Source: Streptomyces sp. NK15101 (GTDB lineage: Bacteria; Actinomycetota; Actinomycetes; Streptomycetales; Streptomycetaceae). Taken from it: 44,568 nt of DNA. Positions 1 to 7,371 of the stretch are shown here, piece after piece. Position numbers and translations under genes: made by a program. Below the pieces are notes generated by a model. It saw only the letters and a list, made by a program, of their open reading frames with translations. It did not search any database and was not told the DNA's origin. Each line of letters opens with the position of its first letter. The first letter of the stretch is position 1. The stretch covers positions 1 to 44,568 of the forward strand of contig NZ_JAINVG010000063.1 in assembly GCF_020400725.1 (NCBI RefSeq), written 5' to 3'.

Positions 1-577
1 GCGGACGGCGATCGCCGAGCACGCGCACGAACTGGCCGCGGTGGTCGTGCCGGCCTGCTCGACCTGTCCCGGGCGGTCCTCACTCCGCCCACGTGCGGGC
101 GAAAAGGGGGGGCGAGCTCCCCGGTCCGAGCCCCGTGGACCGGGCAAGGCGGGTTTCACGATGCACATCCTGTCGGACGCGAACGGACTGCCCCTCCTCG
201 TCGGCCTCTCGGCCGCCGACACCCGCGACAGCCAGGCCCTGAGGCCCATGGTGCTCGGCCACCAAACGAAACACGACCCCTATCGAGGCCGTCACTTCAA
301 GCCCCGGCGCCTGCACGCCGACAAGGCGTACGACATCTCTGAGCTGCAGAGATGGCTCCGCGGAAGACGTACCGGAGTCCGCATCGCGCGCAGGGGCATC
401 GAGTCGTCCGAACGGCTCGGGCGCCGCCGTTGGGTGATCGAGCGCACGATGTCCTGGCTGACCGGCCACCGCCGGCTCAACCACCGCTACGAGCGTCTTC
501 CCCGCAACTACCCGGCCTTCCTCGGCCTGACCGCAGCCATCTGCTGCTACAAGCGACTCCTCGAACTCACCACATAG
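1..577 (+). pseudogene. IS5-family transposase, 5'-truncated and frameshifted
   Basis: The frame ending at 577 carries the C-terminal half of a DDE transposase of the IS5 type. It shows a SDANGLPLLVGLSAADT segment, a LHADKAYD segment (second catalytic Asp) and a RRWVIERTMSWL segment (catalytic Glu), ending in CCYKRLLELTT. The upstream part of the family, an HVRAKRGGELPGPSPVDR stretch at 90-143, lies in a different frame. Joining it to the downstream part needs a -1 shift near 100-150. A run of four A and seven G at 102-112 could be a slip site, but the conserved upstream frame continues past it to about 143, so a point deletion is more likely. The N-terminus lies outside the window or is lost. 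The product is probably inactive. The element forms the left edge of the foreign-looking cassette at 0.7-3.9 kb. Confidence 0.8.
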
Positions 578-644
578 GGCACGGTCTAGGGACACTGGCG
601 CGGGTTGCCCGGATTTACCGACGCGTGACCCGGATACGGACGGA

Positions 645-673
645 GGGCCGCCCACCGGCATGGTGGGCGGCCC
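645..673 (-). terminator. Hairpin terminator after the RIP gene
   Basis: Perfect 12-bp arms (GGGCCGCCCACC at 645-656 and GGTGGGCGGCCC at 662-673) with a 5-base loop lie 15 bases beyond the stop codon of the RIP fusion gene. There is no long U-tract, as is usual for Streptomyces stem terminators. It probably ends the cassette transcript, and could also stop readthrough from the transposase fragment. Confidence 0.7.
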
Positions 674-687
674 TCATCGTCATATGG

Positions 688-2832
688 TCAGAGGCGGAAG
701 GGGTTGGCACCGACTCCGGCCAGGAGGTACCAGGCGGTGGCACCGGTATGGCGGGAGGCGTAGTAAAGGTCGCCCTGTCCCGTGTCGAGGCCGTCGCCGG
801 AGGCTGCGACGATGGCGCGACCGTCGTTGTGGGGAGCCGAGGTCTGGGCGTTCTCCAGGGTCTTCTGGAGGACGGCGGCCTTGGCCGCGTCACCGGTCCC
901 GTTACGGACGTGGTAGGCGGTCAGGAGGTGAGCGGTGCCTTCGAACCAGACCTTGGAGGTGTCCATGGCGCCGAAGCTGACCCCCTTGAACACCGGTTCG
1001 CCGGTGGTGGCGTCCGCCGGACCGTCAGTGGCGGCCATGCGTCCTGCGGCCCAGTCGACGACCCGCTCGTAGGCGGGGTCGAGGGTTGCCAGGTAGCTCC
1101 AGGTCTGGACGTCCTCCGGTACGGCATCCTCGTTGACAGTGACCCCGTCGAGGCCCGTACCGGTCCACAGGTGGTTGCCGTCGGCACTGAGCATGGTCTT
1201 GACGAACGCGAACGCGTGGTCGGATCGGTCCTTCCACGCCTGGTCACCGGTGAGCCGGTTCAGCATCGAGAAGAACGCGCCGACGTCGATGTTGTGCTCG
1301 GTGGCCTTCCAGGTCCGCTCGACCATGCCACTGCCGTCCTCCGCGGCGGAGGTGTCCGCGTATCCGCCGGTGTACCCGCCCGCTCCGCGGTCGTCGGCCG
1401 AGTTGCTCTGGATCCAGTCGGCGGCCCGCAGTGCGCCGTCGAGGTAGTCGCCGTTGCCGGTGGCCTCGTAGAGATGACAGAACGCCATGCCTGCCCAGGC
1501 CATGTTTCCGGTGTACACCGACCAGCCGCCGATGTAGGGCGTGCCGGCCGGGTAGTCCCGGCCGAGGGTGGTGACGAACGGATCGGGCAGGTAGGAAGCC
1601 CGGATGCGGCCGTCGTCCTCCGGATCGTGGCCCTGGGCGTACAGCAGGCTCTCACCGAGCCGGGCCGCGCGGGACAGGTCCGGATGGGCACCCTTCACCA
1701 GAGCGATGATGGTGACCGCGTTGTCGTAGGTGAACGACGACTGGTAGCCGCCGTCACCGAACCTGTCGCCGGGGCCGAAGAAGCCGCCGGTGTAGCTGCG
1801 GGGAACGCCGAGCCCGTCCGTCCCGAACTCGTCCTGGTCGTCGGCGATGTAGGAGTACGCGGCATCCGTCGACGCCTTCGGCGCGTCGGGAACATCCGGG
1901 CCCGGTTGCGGGCATTCCGGGGAGGAACCGGTGGACGGATCGCCGGAACACATCGGTTGCGATGCGCGATTCGGGTTAGCCAGCAGGGCCAACCACAAGC
2001 GCATCATGTGGAGCGTCACCGTCCCTATGACGCCTTGGTTGTTGAAGGTCCATTCCCTTCCTGCACGGAATTCTCGGGACATGTGCTCCCACCCCCGGAT
2101 GACATCCGCCCACCTCCTCGTATTAAACGGCTCCCCCGTGGCATTCGCTTCACCGGTGATGGATCTGTGGACCTGCTGCTGAACCCCCCTGTTTCGGGCG
2201 GCCTCGATGATCGCCACGACCGTGATCGCCAGGGAGTTCCCCACGGCGAAGGACGAGGGCGGACTGTCGGGATTCGACTGCGCCAGCTGGGATATCGCCG
2301 TCTGTATTCGCCCACCGGTGATGGTGAGCGACAATTCGCTGTTTTCCATGCCCTGGTACGAGCTTGCGAACCCGAGCATGACCTGCCGCGGAAGGCGATT
2401 CTGATCGAAGGCCGTCGAGGAATCCAGACGGGCATCGCTGAACCAGAAGACCGTCCCGTTCTGCCCTGCATCGGGAAGATAGTATCCCTGTACGTAGAGG
2501 TCCGAGCTGCTGACGACGAGCTGGACGTGCTCGCCATCGAAAGCGAGGGTGTCGAGGGACACCAGGAGGTAGCGGCCCGATTGGCCGAGATCTCGAGGGG
2601 TGAAAGCTCTGGATCCCGTACTGGAGGTCGCTGCACCCCCTTCGGCTGCAAACCTGTTCCGGACGCTCTCGATGAGATTGTTGTACCGGCTGCCGAGCTC
2701 GCTGTAATAACCCTCCGTGGCGTAGGCGGGGCCCACCAGGGCAGTGGGGACCAGCGTAAAGGCGATGACGAGGGCGAGAAGGCCGCCGACGGCCCTCCTG
2801 AAACGGTGCAGGATCATGAAGCGCGTCACCAC
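688..2832 (-). CDS. Secreted ribosome-inactivating protein (RIP) fused to an alpha-barrel glycosidase-like domain
   Basis: Predicted 714-aa exported protein. Residues 1 to about 38 form a signal peptide (RR, long hydrophobic stretch, PAYA cleavage site). Residues about 40-285 match the rRNA N-glycosidase fold of ricin A and Shiga toxin A. Y113 lies in DLYVQGYY, Y159 in SSYQGMEN, E210 and R213 in IIEAARNRG, and W248 in RGWEHMSREF; these align with ricin Y80, Y123, E177, R180 and W211 at very similar spacing. Members depurinate the sarcin-ricin adenine of 28S rRNA. A linker (285-320) has C295 and C307. Residues about 320-714, rich in Trp, Gly and Asp with repeated helices, look like an (alpha/alpha)6-barrel glycoside hydrolase-type domain; its substrate is unknown. 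The GTG start at 2832 overlaps the upstream stop by 7 bases, so translation is probably coupled; GTG 2829 or ATG 2817 are alternatives. RIP assignment is strong, barrel assignment moderate, toxin role inferred. Confidence 0.85.
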   Translation of the reverse strand: MVTRFMILHRFRRAVGGLLALVIAFTLVPTALVGPAYATEGYYSELGSRYNNLIESVRNRFAAEGGAATSSTGSRAFTPRDLGQSGRYLLVSLDTLAFDGEHVQLVVSSSDLYVQGYYLPDAGQNGTVFWFSDARLDSSTAFDQNRLPRQVMLGFASSYQGMENSELSLTITGGRIQTAISQLAQSNPDSPPSSFAVGNSLAITVVAIIEAARNRGVQQQVHRSITGEANATGEPFNTRRWADVIRGWEHMSREFRAGREWTFNNQGVIGTVTLHMMRLWLALLANPNRASQPMCSGDPSTGSSPECPQPGPDVPDAPKASTDAAYSYIADDQDEFGTDGLGVPRSYTGGFFGPGDRFGDGGYQSSFTYDNAVTIIALVKGAHPDLSRAARLGESLLYAQGHDPEDDGRIRASYLPDPFVTTLGRDYPAGTPYIGGWSVYTGNMAWAGMAFCHLYEATGNGDYLDGALRAADWIQSNSADDRGAGGYTGGYADTSAAEDGSGMVERTWKATEHNIDVGAFFSMLNRLTGDQAWKDRSDHAFAFVKTMLSADGNHLWTGTGLDGVTVNEDAVPEDVQTWSYLATLDPAYERVVDWAAGRMAATDGPADATTGEPVFKGVSFGAMDTSKVWFEGTAHLLTAYHVRNGTGDAAKAAVLQKTLENAQTSAPHNDGRAIVAASGDGLDTGQGDLYYASRHTGATAWYLLAGVGANPFRL

Positions 2833-3320
2833 GGCACCACATAATCGATGGTCGCCACCGGGGTCCCGCTCGACTCCTTGGCGTCATCGGCCCAGTAGGC
2901 CACGGTGTAGGTCGCCCCAGGTCTCATGCCGTCGTCTCCGGCCGGTACGACCGCGGAGCCGTGCGACAGGCATCGCTCGTGCTCGTTCGGGCAGACCCAG
3001 TCCCAGTCGATTCGATGACCGGTGTCGAGTTGCCCCTTCTCGTAGATGCCGATCCAGTCACCGTGACTGGACGGGACCCGGCCTGCCGGGGTGAGGTAGG
3101 TGACCACCAACCCGGTGTCGGACGTACCGATGAGCGCGCCCTTCTGGTAGACGTGCGCGGTGGTCCACATCGCATCCGTCAGGATGTACTTGTTGCCCTC
3201 CACCGGCCCTTCGTCCGACGCGAAGGCGTTCACACCTGCGGCCGCCGCGACGCACGTCAACACCGTCGCCGGGAGGATGAATCTTCGTCGGAGATTTTCC
3301 CGACGCCAAGAGAAGCCCAT
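2826..3320 (-). CDS. Secreted SKICH-like beta-sandwich protein (paralogue 1)
   Basis: Predicted 164-aa protein. Residues 1-35 form a signal peptide with an RRENLRRRF n-region and a hydrophobic core. The mature part has a DWIGIYEK motif (88-95), an IDWDWVCPNEHERC segment with C110 and C117 (possible disulfide) and a YTVAYWADDAKES strand. The DWIGIY...YTVAYWA pattern resembles SKICH-type or phosphoesterase-associated beta-sandwich domains ('WIGIYP' domains); that is a fold resemblance, not a function. AAGGAAT lies just upstream of ATG 3320. The stop overlaps the start of the RIP gene, so the two are translationally linked. It is clearly paralogous to the next gene upstream (shared LDT-HRIDWD-VCPNE-ERC and VDYVVPW or IDYVVPW ends). 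It may be a partner, carrier or accessory subunit of the RIP protein; no function is established. Confidence 0.75.
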   Translation of the reverse strand: MGFSWRRENLRRRFILPATVLTCVAAAAGVNAFASDEGPVEGNKYILTDAMWTTAHVYQKGALIGTSDTGLVVTYLTPAGRVPSSHGDWIGIYEKGQLDTGHRIDWDWVCPNEHERCLSHGSAVVPAGDDGMRPGATYTVAYWADDAKESSGTPVATIDYVVPW

Positions 3321-3402
3321 GTCGAATTCCTTGTAGATTACCGATCCGCCATCTGGAACGACGGCTTCGACTGCTCATTCCGGGGTGCCACCGGAAGCCC
3401 GC

Positions 3403-3906
3403 TCACCACGGCACGACGTAGTCGACTCTCGCCATCGGCCTGCCGTTCGACTCTTTCGCCCCGTTGGCCCAGTAGGCCACGGTGTAGACCTTTCCGGAGA
3501 CCATGCCGTTGTTGCCCGCAGGGATGATTGCGGCGCCGAAGGACATGCACCGCTCCGGCTCGTTCGGACAGACGTAGTCCCAGTCGATGCGGTGGGCGGT
3601 GTCCAGCTGGTCCTTCTCGTAGATCCCGATCCAGTCACCGCGCCGGTTGGGGTTCCAGCCGGAAGGAGCCAGGTAGGGCACCACCAATCCGGTGTCCTTG
3701 CCGGTGAGGAACGGGTGGAATCCCTTCTCGTTGATATGGGCGGTGGTCCACGTCGGCTCATCCAGCGCGAAACCGCTGGATGACAGGGAGAGCGGATCAC
3801 CATCGGCCGAGGCCGAGGAACTCTGCACTCCCAGCACGACGGCAGCAGCAAAGGCAATCGCCGTCGCATGGAAAAGAAGCGCGGGCCGGCGCCTCGAGAA
3901 CCTCAT
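3403..3906 (-). CDS. Secreted SKICH-like beta-sandwich protein (paralogue 2)
   Basis: Predicted 167-aa protein, first gene of the cassette. I chose ATG 3906 because it gives a compact signal peptide (MRFSRRRPAL, hydrophobic core, SASA); the open frame extends to 4008 without a convincing start. The mature domain repeats the neighbour's layout: WTTAH, TGLVVPYL, DWIGIYEK (91-98), C113 and C120, YTVAYWANGAKES and a VDYVVPW C-terminus. Identity to the 164-aa neighbour is high across the mature part and low in the signal peptide and first 30 mature residues, as expected for an old tandem duplication. An 82-base gap separates it from the next gene, so the three genes probably form one transcript. 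Function is unknown; see the RIP gene for context. Confidence 0.72.
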   Translation of the reverse strand: MRFSRRRPALLFHATAIAFAAAVVLGVQSSSASADGDPLSLSSSGFALDEPTWTTAHINEKGFHPFLTGKDTGLVVPYLAPSGWNPNRRGDWIGIYEKDQLDTAHRIDWDYVCPNEPERCMSFGAAIIPAGNNGMVSGKVYTVAYWANGAKESNGRPMARVDYVVPW

Positions 3907-4229
3907 ACCATCCCATCCAATCTCTATTTTTCGATGCGTGTCTGCAGGAAAGGAAATCACGCCACCAGAAGCAGCGGTACACATGATCCTGCAGACCCCT
4001 CCCCGCATGCGGGAGACCTCATACAGTGCGCTACTTTTTCAATCCCAATCCGCGACGCACACAAGATCTCACAACAAAAGATCGGAGCCGTCTGAAAATA
4101 CGCCGGGGGCAAGGACCCCGAAATCCCGTTCGTACGATGTCGTGTCGTTCCCCCACGCGCCCCGCAGGAGGCGAACCACCAAAATAGTCTCGTTCATCAC
4201 TAGTGATTCGCTAACGATGCGCTGTTGCA
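3907..4229. other. AT-richer intergenic region upstream of the RIP cassette
   Basis: No gene is evident. The base composition is visibly less GC-rich than the rest of the window (runs such as ACTTTTTCAATCCC and CACAACAAAAGAT), consistent with acquired DNA. It should hold the cassette promoter, but I cannot assign one with confidence. Confidence 0.5.
4196..4207. promoter_or_regulatory. 12-bp perfect palindrome, possible operator
   Basis: ATCACTAGTGAT is perfectly self-complementary and sits in the low-GC stretch about 290 bases before the first cassette gene. It contains CTAG, which is rare in high-GC genomes. It could be a regulator site or part of an old insertion-sequence end; nothing distinguishes these here. 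Confidence 0.3.
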
Positions 4230-4239
4230 GGATCACCTT

Positions 4240-4560
4240 TTCGCGTTAGAGCTCGCGACACGAGCGTGGGCGGTGCATCTTGAGGCGTCTTCGGCAGACG
4301 AGGCCGTGGGAAGGGAAGGCGGGGCGGAGTCCGGTCCGCCGCTCCCGGCGGACCGGGAGACGTTCGAACCGGTGCGGCAGGGCGAAGGGCTGCTCGACGA
4401 CGTACCGGAGCTTGCCCGGGCCCTCGTCGCTCGGGGCGCCCCCTCGGAAGGCGACCGGCGGGATCCGCCGCTTGCGAAGTTCGCGGCGGCCGGGTCCGAA
4501 GTCGTAGCCCTCGTCACCGAACAGGGCCCGGAGGCATCGCCGGGGCCAGCCCTGGCCGAA
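4240..4560 (-). pseudogene. IS5/IS4-type transposase C-terminal remnant
   Basis: Reading the minus strand from about 4550 gives ALFGDEGYDFGPGRRELRKR, then a GKLRYVVEQPFALPHRFERL stretch and RRERRTGLRPAF. This parallels the C-terminal signature of IS5-type transposases (DRGYD, then WVVERTFAWLH-FKRLR-RYERR). The catalytic Glu appears as VVEQ, but flanking residues are eroded. The frame is open only over this piece and the 5' two thirds are not recognisable, so this is a decayed fragment. It marks the right-hand side of the RIP cassette. Confidence 0.6.
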
Positions 4561-5067
4561 CCCCAGCCCCAGCCCCAGCGGCGGCGGTCGTCAGGCGGTG
4601 TCGTGACACTGCGCGTCCAGGACGCCCTGCGGACATGGTCGGTCCGGAACCGGCCGCGGGCCGGAGGCCCTCTCCGGCCAGGACGGCGGCAGCGACCCGG
4701 CCAATGCACGAAAAACGATTCGCCCTGCTCATGAGGTTCTGTTCCGCCTCGCCTCCTGTTCGACGTCTCGCGGTCCAGGGGCTTCGCGCGACCGACCTCC
4801 CGACGCCTCGGCCGAGTCCCCGGGCCGCGTACTGGTGGAGGGCGTGCCGCGCACCCCGGTCACGCCGGGCGGACCGTCGGCCGCGGAGGCCGGAGTCGGC
4901 TTTGAGGGTCGGTGTTCTGCAGCACACTCACCGAGCTGCGCATGACGATCGCGGAGGGCGACGAACCGGACCCGACCCGCGCCCGACTGGGACGGCGTCG
5001 GAACGGGCCCAACGAGCTCGTGCATGGTCGGCGGTGCGACGTCGAAAGGTGCGGGTCGGTCCGGTGA
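4561..5067. other. Non-coding or decayed stretch between IS remnants
   Basis: Several open frames cross this stretch on both strands, but all are rich in Arg, Pro and Ala with no recognisable motif, and none has a ribosome binding site. I take them as chance frames in GC-rich DNA, possibly eroded transposase sequence. Confidence 0.4.
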
Positions 5068-6039
5068 TCACTGTGCCTGACAGTCCGTGCGGGTGGCGGT
5101 CTGCTGGTGTGAGAGCAGGCCGGCGACGGCTTGGATCGTGTCGCTCATGAGCTCGCGTCGGCCGAGGTGGCGGGCCGGTGCCCGCCAGTTCTTCAGGTGT
5201 GCGATGCCGTGCTCGACCCGGACACGGCGTGAGGAGTGCACCTTGCGCCGGCGTTCGCAGATCTCCTCGTACCACTCTGGCGGGTTCTTCTTGAACTCGC
5301 GGTGTGGTGGTGTCACCACGCGGCCGCCGGTCTGGGCGCCCAGGCCCTGATAGCCCGCATCGGCGAGGATCTCCACGGGCGGGCCGTCAGACAGGTGCTT
5401 GACCAGGCCCGACTGCCGGGCGTGGGTGATGCCGGCACAGCTTGCCGGCCGGGCTGGACTGCAGAACAGGAGCCTGCCGCGGGCGCCGGTGAGGACCATC
5501 GCCTTGACGGCGTTCTGCTCGTTCTTGCCGGAGACGAACTTCTCCCGATCCTTGCGGCCGGCGGCAGGCCTGCGGACCCGGATCTCGGTGCCGTCGACGA
5601 TCCCGGTCCGCCCGCCGGAGCCGAGGTGCTCGATGACCTCGGCGAGGGTGCGGAGCCGGACACCGGGCGCGATGGTGCGGCCCCGCCGGGCGAGCAGCGG
5701 CCACACCTCGCCGACGGCACGGGTGATCGTGGAGCGGTCGACGCCGAACCAGCAGGCCGGCATGTCGTGAGGGGCACCGTGGCGAAGGTGAACGAGGGTG
5801 GCCAGGAGCCGGTCGATGAACACCAGCCGGTGCTTTGCACCGGCGCCGACGGCCCGCTTCCGCGGCCTGGACTCCAGTCTTGCCTGGTGTCGCTCGTGTC
5901 ATGACGGACCTACCTCAGCGACGAGTTCGGCGATCACATCGGCCGACAGCCCCGTGGTCCTTCGGTCGTTGATGAGCGCTGCACGAGACCCGTTCCCCAC
6001 CACACGAACATGATCAGCGATCACGATCCAGCGTCGCAC
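5068..6039 (-). pseudogene. IS5-family (DDE_Tnp_4 type) transposase interrupted by a TGA codon
   Basis: One minus-strand frame runs from GTG 6039 to the stop at 5068 but contains an in-frame TGA at 5899-5901. The N-terminal piece (GLSADVIAELVAEVGP) and the piece after the stop (HERHQARLESRPRKRAVGAG) are contiguous in the family, where I expect Trp at the interrupted position; TGG to TGA is a single change. The downstream part keeps a helix-turn-helix (ACWFGVDRSTITRAVGEV) and the catalytic triad in IVDGTEI, ILADAGYQG and VRVEHGIAH. Reinitiation at GTG 5823 would give a 251-aa protein lacking the first 70 residues. It is probably a recent inactivation, since the rest of the frame is intact. Confidence 0.8.
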
Positions 6040-6120
6040 CGCCAACCATGCGCGAGCTCGTTGGCAAAGCGCCGAGCGATCCGCCCCACCAAGCAAGAGG
6101 CATAAAATCATGTCCACTAT

Positions 6121-6160
6121 GTGGAAAGTTCCTTGAGACGATTCCACCCGGTGCTACCGT
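6121..6160 (+). promoter_or_regulatory. Promoter for the Met leader, with flanking inverted repeat
   Basis: TTGAGA (6133-6138) and TACCGT (6155-6160) are separated by 16 bases and fit a HrdB-type promoter. The expected transcription start, about 7 bases past the -10, falls on or next to the ATG at 6168, implying a leaderless leader peptide. GTGGAA (6121-6126) and TTCCAC (6142-6147) form an inverted repeat bracketing the -35 and could bind a repressor. Confidence 0.6.
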
Positions 6161-6167
6161 GCACCTC

Positions 6168-6233
6168 ATGCAGCACACCGCCACCCTCGCCATGATGCGA
6201 ATGATGCCCCCGCCCCCGGAGGCGCTTCGCTAG
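6168..6233 (+). CDS. Methionine-rich leader peptide (21 aa)
   Basis: ATG 6168 opens a 21-codon frame ending at TAG 6231-6233. Its centre reads Ala-Met-Met-Arg-Met-Met-Pro-Pro-Pro-Pro, that is, four Met codons within 15 bases (6192-6206), followed by four Pro codons. Methionine is rare in proteins, so four of five residues is not expected by chance, and the frame is followed at once by alternative RNA structures and a terminator. This is the layout of a ribosome-mediated attenuator that senses charged Met-tRNA. No Shine-Dalgarno sequence is visible, in keeping with a leaderless start. Confidence 0.75.
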   Translation: MQHTATLAMMRMMPPPPEALR

Positions 6234-6271
6234 CGAAGCCGTGTGCGCGCAGGACGCGACGGACCCTCCGG
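6216..6271 (+). promoter_or_regulatory. Antiterminator pairing of the Met attenuator
   Basis: CCGGAGG at 6216-6222, inside the end of the leader frame, is exactly complementary to CCTCCGG at 6265-6271, which is the left arm of the terminator. A ribosome stalled at the Met codons 6192-6206 leaves most of 6216-6222 free, allowing the antiterminator. A ribosome reaching the stop at 6231 covers it, allowing the terminator. A 16-bp palindrome (GCTTCGCTAGCGAAGC, 6224-6239) spans the leader stop and may act as a pause hairpin. Confidence 0.6.
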
Positions 6272-6291
6272 AGACGGAGGGTCCGTTTTTT
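6259..6291 (+). terminator. Intrinsic attenuator terminator
   Basis: ACGGACCCTCCG (6259-6270), a 4-base loop GAGA, the complementary arm (6275-6286) and a run of six T (6286-6291) form a strong rho-independent terminator. U-tracts this long are uncommon in high-GC actinomycetes, which points to a regulatory role. It lies 26 bases beyond the leader stop and 93 bases before the structural gene. Confidence 0.85.
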
Positions 6292-6383
6292 GTCGTCCCG
6301 GCCCGTCACCGAGCCCGTCGACCCCCGCGCCTCGAACCCCACCCGCCCCGTGTCCTCCCTCGACAGAAGGACGAAGTACCGCC

Positions 6384-7220
6384 ATGCCCCTTCCTCCGGT
6401 CGTCTCCCTCACCGACTGCGCCGACCCCAACGCACTCGCCCGCCAGTCCGCCCGGATCGCCACCCTGTTCGACTCCACGCCGACCGTCCTGCCGCTCGAC
6501 GGACCGGACCCGGAGGGCGCCGCCGCCCTCACCCTGCTCGACCTGCTCCGCTCCACGGACCTGATCGGTGGCCCGGGCCGACCGGTCGTGGTGCTCGTCA
6601 ACATCGCGCCGAGGGACGGGCACTGGCCCAACGGCGTGCCCTTCTGCTCTTTCCGCCACGGGAACCACCTGGTCGTCAGCACGCTGAACCAGCGGGTCCT
6701 CGCTCCGCTGGCGACCTACCTGGGCCTGAAGGGGGTCCAGGTCACCGACGTCCGCGAGGTACTGGAAGCCGCCGCCGACGACTGGGCCGAGCTGACGCCG
6801 GCCGAGATCGAGCAGATGGTACGGACCCAGTTCCGGAGCCTCTGGTACGCGCCCCTGCTGGCCCGCTGGCTGGTGGACGGCCACCCCGTTCCCGCACGGC
6901 CGACAGCGGTGCGCCCGTCCGCCGCCGAAGACGTGCGGATCGCCGTCGTCGACAACTTCGGCAACTGCAAGCTGGACCGCCCGGCCGCCGAACTGCCCGG
7001 TTACAACACCGCCGAGAGCCTTCTCGTGCGCAACCGGCTCGACGGCCGCGACATCCGGGTGCGCTGTTACGACCGACTCCCCGACGTCCCGCTCGGCGAG
7101 CCCGGAATCACCGTCGGGAGTTCCGGGGTCGGATTCGCCGAACTGGTGATCCGCGGCGGTTCCGCGGCGGAGGCATTCGGACTGCGTCAAGGCGACCACG
7201 TATTCCGTCTCACCAGCTGA
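6384..7220 (+). CDS. SAM hydroxide adenosyltransferase-like protein (SAM-dependent chlorinase/fluorinase family, DUF62)
   Basis: Predicted 278-aa cytosolic protein. The N-terminal domain opens with VVSLTDCADPNALARQSARI. It continues through VVVLVNIAPRD-GHWPNGVPFCSF and NHLVVSTLNQRVLAPLATYLGL, which I read as the divergent equivalent of the family's 'VDPGVG...NGLL' region. The C-terminal domain has VVDNFGNCKL, close to the D-x-FGN motif of DUF62 proteins. Members hydrolyse S-adenosylmethionine to adenosine and methionine or use it for halogenation. The start at ATG 6384 follows GAAGGA; the open frame extends further upstream through the terminator and is not used. Placement behind a Met-rich attenuator and before a sulfur-linked transporter supports a SAM or Met role. 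The family call rests on partial motifs. Confidence 0.6.
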   Translation: MPLPPVVSLTDCADPNALARQSARIATLFDSTPTVLPLDGPDPEGAAALTLLDLLRSTDLIGGPGRPVVVLVNIAPRDGHWPNGVPFCSFRHGNHLVVSTLNQRVLAPLATYLGLKGVQVTDVREVLEAAADDWAELTPAEIEQMVRTQFRSLWYAPLLARWLVDGHPVPARPTAVRPSAAEDVRIAVVDNFGNCKLDRPAAELPGYNTAESLLVRNRLDGRDIRVRCYDRLPDVPLGEPGITVGSSGVGFAELVIRGGSAAEAFGLRQGDHVFRLTS

Positions 7221-7259
7221 CATGTTATCAACGCGTTACCCCGGCAACGGTCTTCCCGA

Positions 7260-7289
7260 TTGACGCCGGTCTCCGTGAGCCGGAATGCT
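7260..7289 (+). promoter_or_regulatory. Promoter for the Cys leader
   Basis: TTGACG (7260-7265) and AATGCT (7284-7289) are 18 bases apart. The predicted start falls at about 7296-7297, on the ATG of the Cys-containing leader, so that peptide would also be leaderless. The -10 is a weak match. Confidence 0.5.
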
Positions 7290-7296
7290 GAAAAGC

Positions 7297-7371
7297 ATGT
7301 CCGGAACTCTCCTGCTGGTACGCCGCCGCCACGTGGACCACGTGCGCTGTGCGGCCGATCTGTGTTGCTGA
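7297..7371 (+). CDS. Cysteine-containing leader peptide (24 aa)
   Basis: ATG 7297 to TGA 7369-7371 encodes 24 residues with the segment LLVRRRHVDHVRCAADLCC at the end: three Cys, two of them the last codons before the stop. Short uORFs with an RRHVD-type segment and C-terminal Cys codons are known before sulfur-metabolism genes in actinobacteria, where they work as cysteine-responsive attenuators. An in-frame ATG at 7285 could add four residues but lies inside the proposed -10. The transporter gene starts 57 bases after the leader stop. Confidence 0.7.
   Translation: MSGTLLLVRRRHVDHVRCAADLCC

Noticed and set aside
102..112. Programmed -1 frameshift site (A4G7) in the first transposase
   Set aside because: Family-like sequence continues in the first frame for about 30 bases beyond the run, so the frame break is elsewhere and a simple deletion is more likely.
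352..2844. Plus-strand open frame of 830 codons across the RIP gene
   Set aside because: It is the antisense shadow of the RIP fusion gene, with no motif and a composition typical of shadow frames in GC-rich DNA.
4900..5050. Possible P-type ATPase remnant (segment ARLGRRRNGPNELV)
   Set aside because: The likeness rests on a few residues with no continuation in any frame.
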